Source: Adiantum capillus-veneris (taxonomy: Eukaryota; Streptophyta; Polypodiopsida; Polypodiales; Pteridaceae). Taken from it: DNA of 64,000 bases. The notes beneath the pieces are model-generated. The model searched no databases. It was not told where the DNA came from and worked only from the letters and a program-made list of their open reading frames with translations. A program made the translations under genes and the position numbers. Of this stretch, positions 63,896 to 64,000 are shown piece by piece (position 1 is the stretch's first letter; each line of letters opens with the position of its first letter). The stretch is from positions 88,838,342-88,902,341 of the forward strand of contig CM043953.1 of the NCBI GenBank assembly GCA_014529385.2, read 5' to 3'.

Positions 63896-64000
63896 TTCTT
63901 TCGCTTGCAAATCGCGTTGGAGAAGGATCTTCTATTCACCCGAGTTCTACCCTTTTCTGTGGGTGCATCCCTTGGCGGCCTTGCGCTCACACCAAGGTTG

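Larger units (their letters stand above)
59607..64000 (-). mobile_element. Family E LTR element without RT or integrase (5' end outside window)
   Basis: Minus strand: 3' LTR 59607-60877, PPT, then 61209-63754 coding for gag, zinc knuckle, protease-like region and an unknown acidic tail; the leader runs to the window edge. The space between protease and PPT is only 1.2 kb and holds no RT, RNase H or integrase motif in any frame. The 5' LTR and PBS are beyond 64000. A solo LTR of the family is at 46522-47668. Confidence 0.82.

Overview
This window looks like repeat-dominated nuclear DNA from a land plant with a large genome. The basis is plant-type chromovirus (Ty3/gypsy) and Ty1/copia LTR elements primed by initiator-Met tRNA, plant L1-type LINEs, a Helitron, a hAT-type MITE and broken pentatricopeptide-repeat (PPR) sequence. 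The abundance of PPR debris and the mix of elements would suit a fern or lycophyte, but that is inference. I found no intact host gene, rRNA, tRNA, CRISPR array or bacterial-type operon.

Layout. 1-8040: a nearly complete copia element (854-6485, 191-bp LTRs, target duplication ctgga) sits inside an unrecognised minus-strand coding remnant. 8041-10790: AGCTTA-rich spacer and LINE ORF1 (LINE G, minus). 10791-16120: a decayed Helitron (HUH Rep plus Pif1-like helicase) followed by a GIY-YIG nuclease-like reading frame that runs into a 2.4-kb palindrome; each arm carries the end of that frame and the same unknown ~140-residue ORF, and the centre is a PPR fragment. 16121-34187: a 5'-truncated LINE (C) split by two LTR elements, gypsy B (16801-24481, plus, TSD atggc) and gypsy A (25276-31809, minus, TSD ctctt), ending in poly(A).

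34188-36690: old copia gag remnant and unassigned DNA. 36691-51185: a second, decayed A-family gypsy (A'), whose 5' LTR is split by a young gypsy D (37313-43750, minus, TSD gtcca) and whose reverse transcriptase is split by a solo LTR of family E. 51186-53435: spacer and LINE H, where ORF1 and ORF2 overlap by ATGA. 53436-56111: gypsy F (minus) with an inverted duplication of its own gag segment and a 164-bp MITE with an 8-bp TSD. 56112-59606: PPR pseudogene containing a third A-family copy (57465-58682) collapsed by internal deletion. 59607-64000: family E LTR element (minus) with gag and protease but no reverse transcriptase or integrase.

The genes do not form a pathway; they record successive insertions. 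The order can be read from nesting: LINE C before B and A; A' before D and the solo E LTR; gypsy F before its inverted duplication and MITE. Most in-frame stops are of the kind made by C-to-T change (CGA to TGA, CAG to TAG, CAA to TAA, TGG to TGA), as expected from decay of methylated DNA. The least conventional parts are the Helitron/GIY-YIG/palindrome block and the pol-less family E element.
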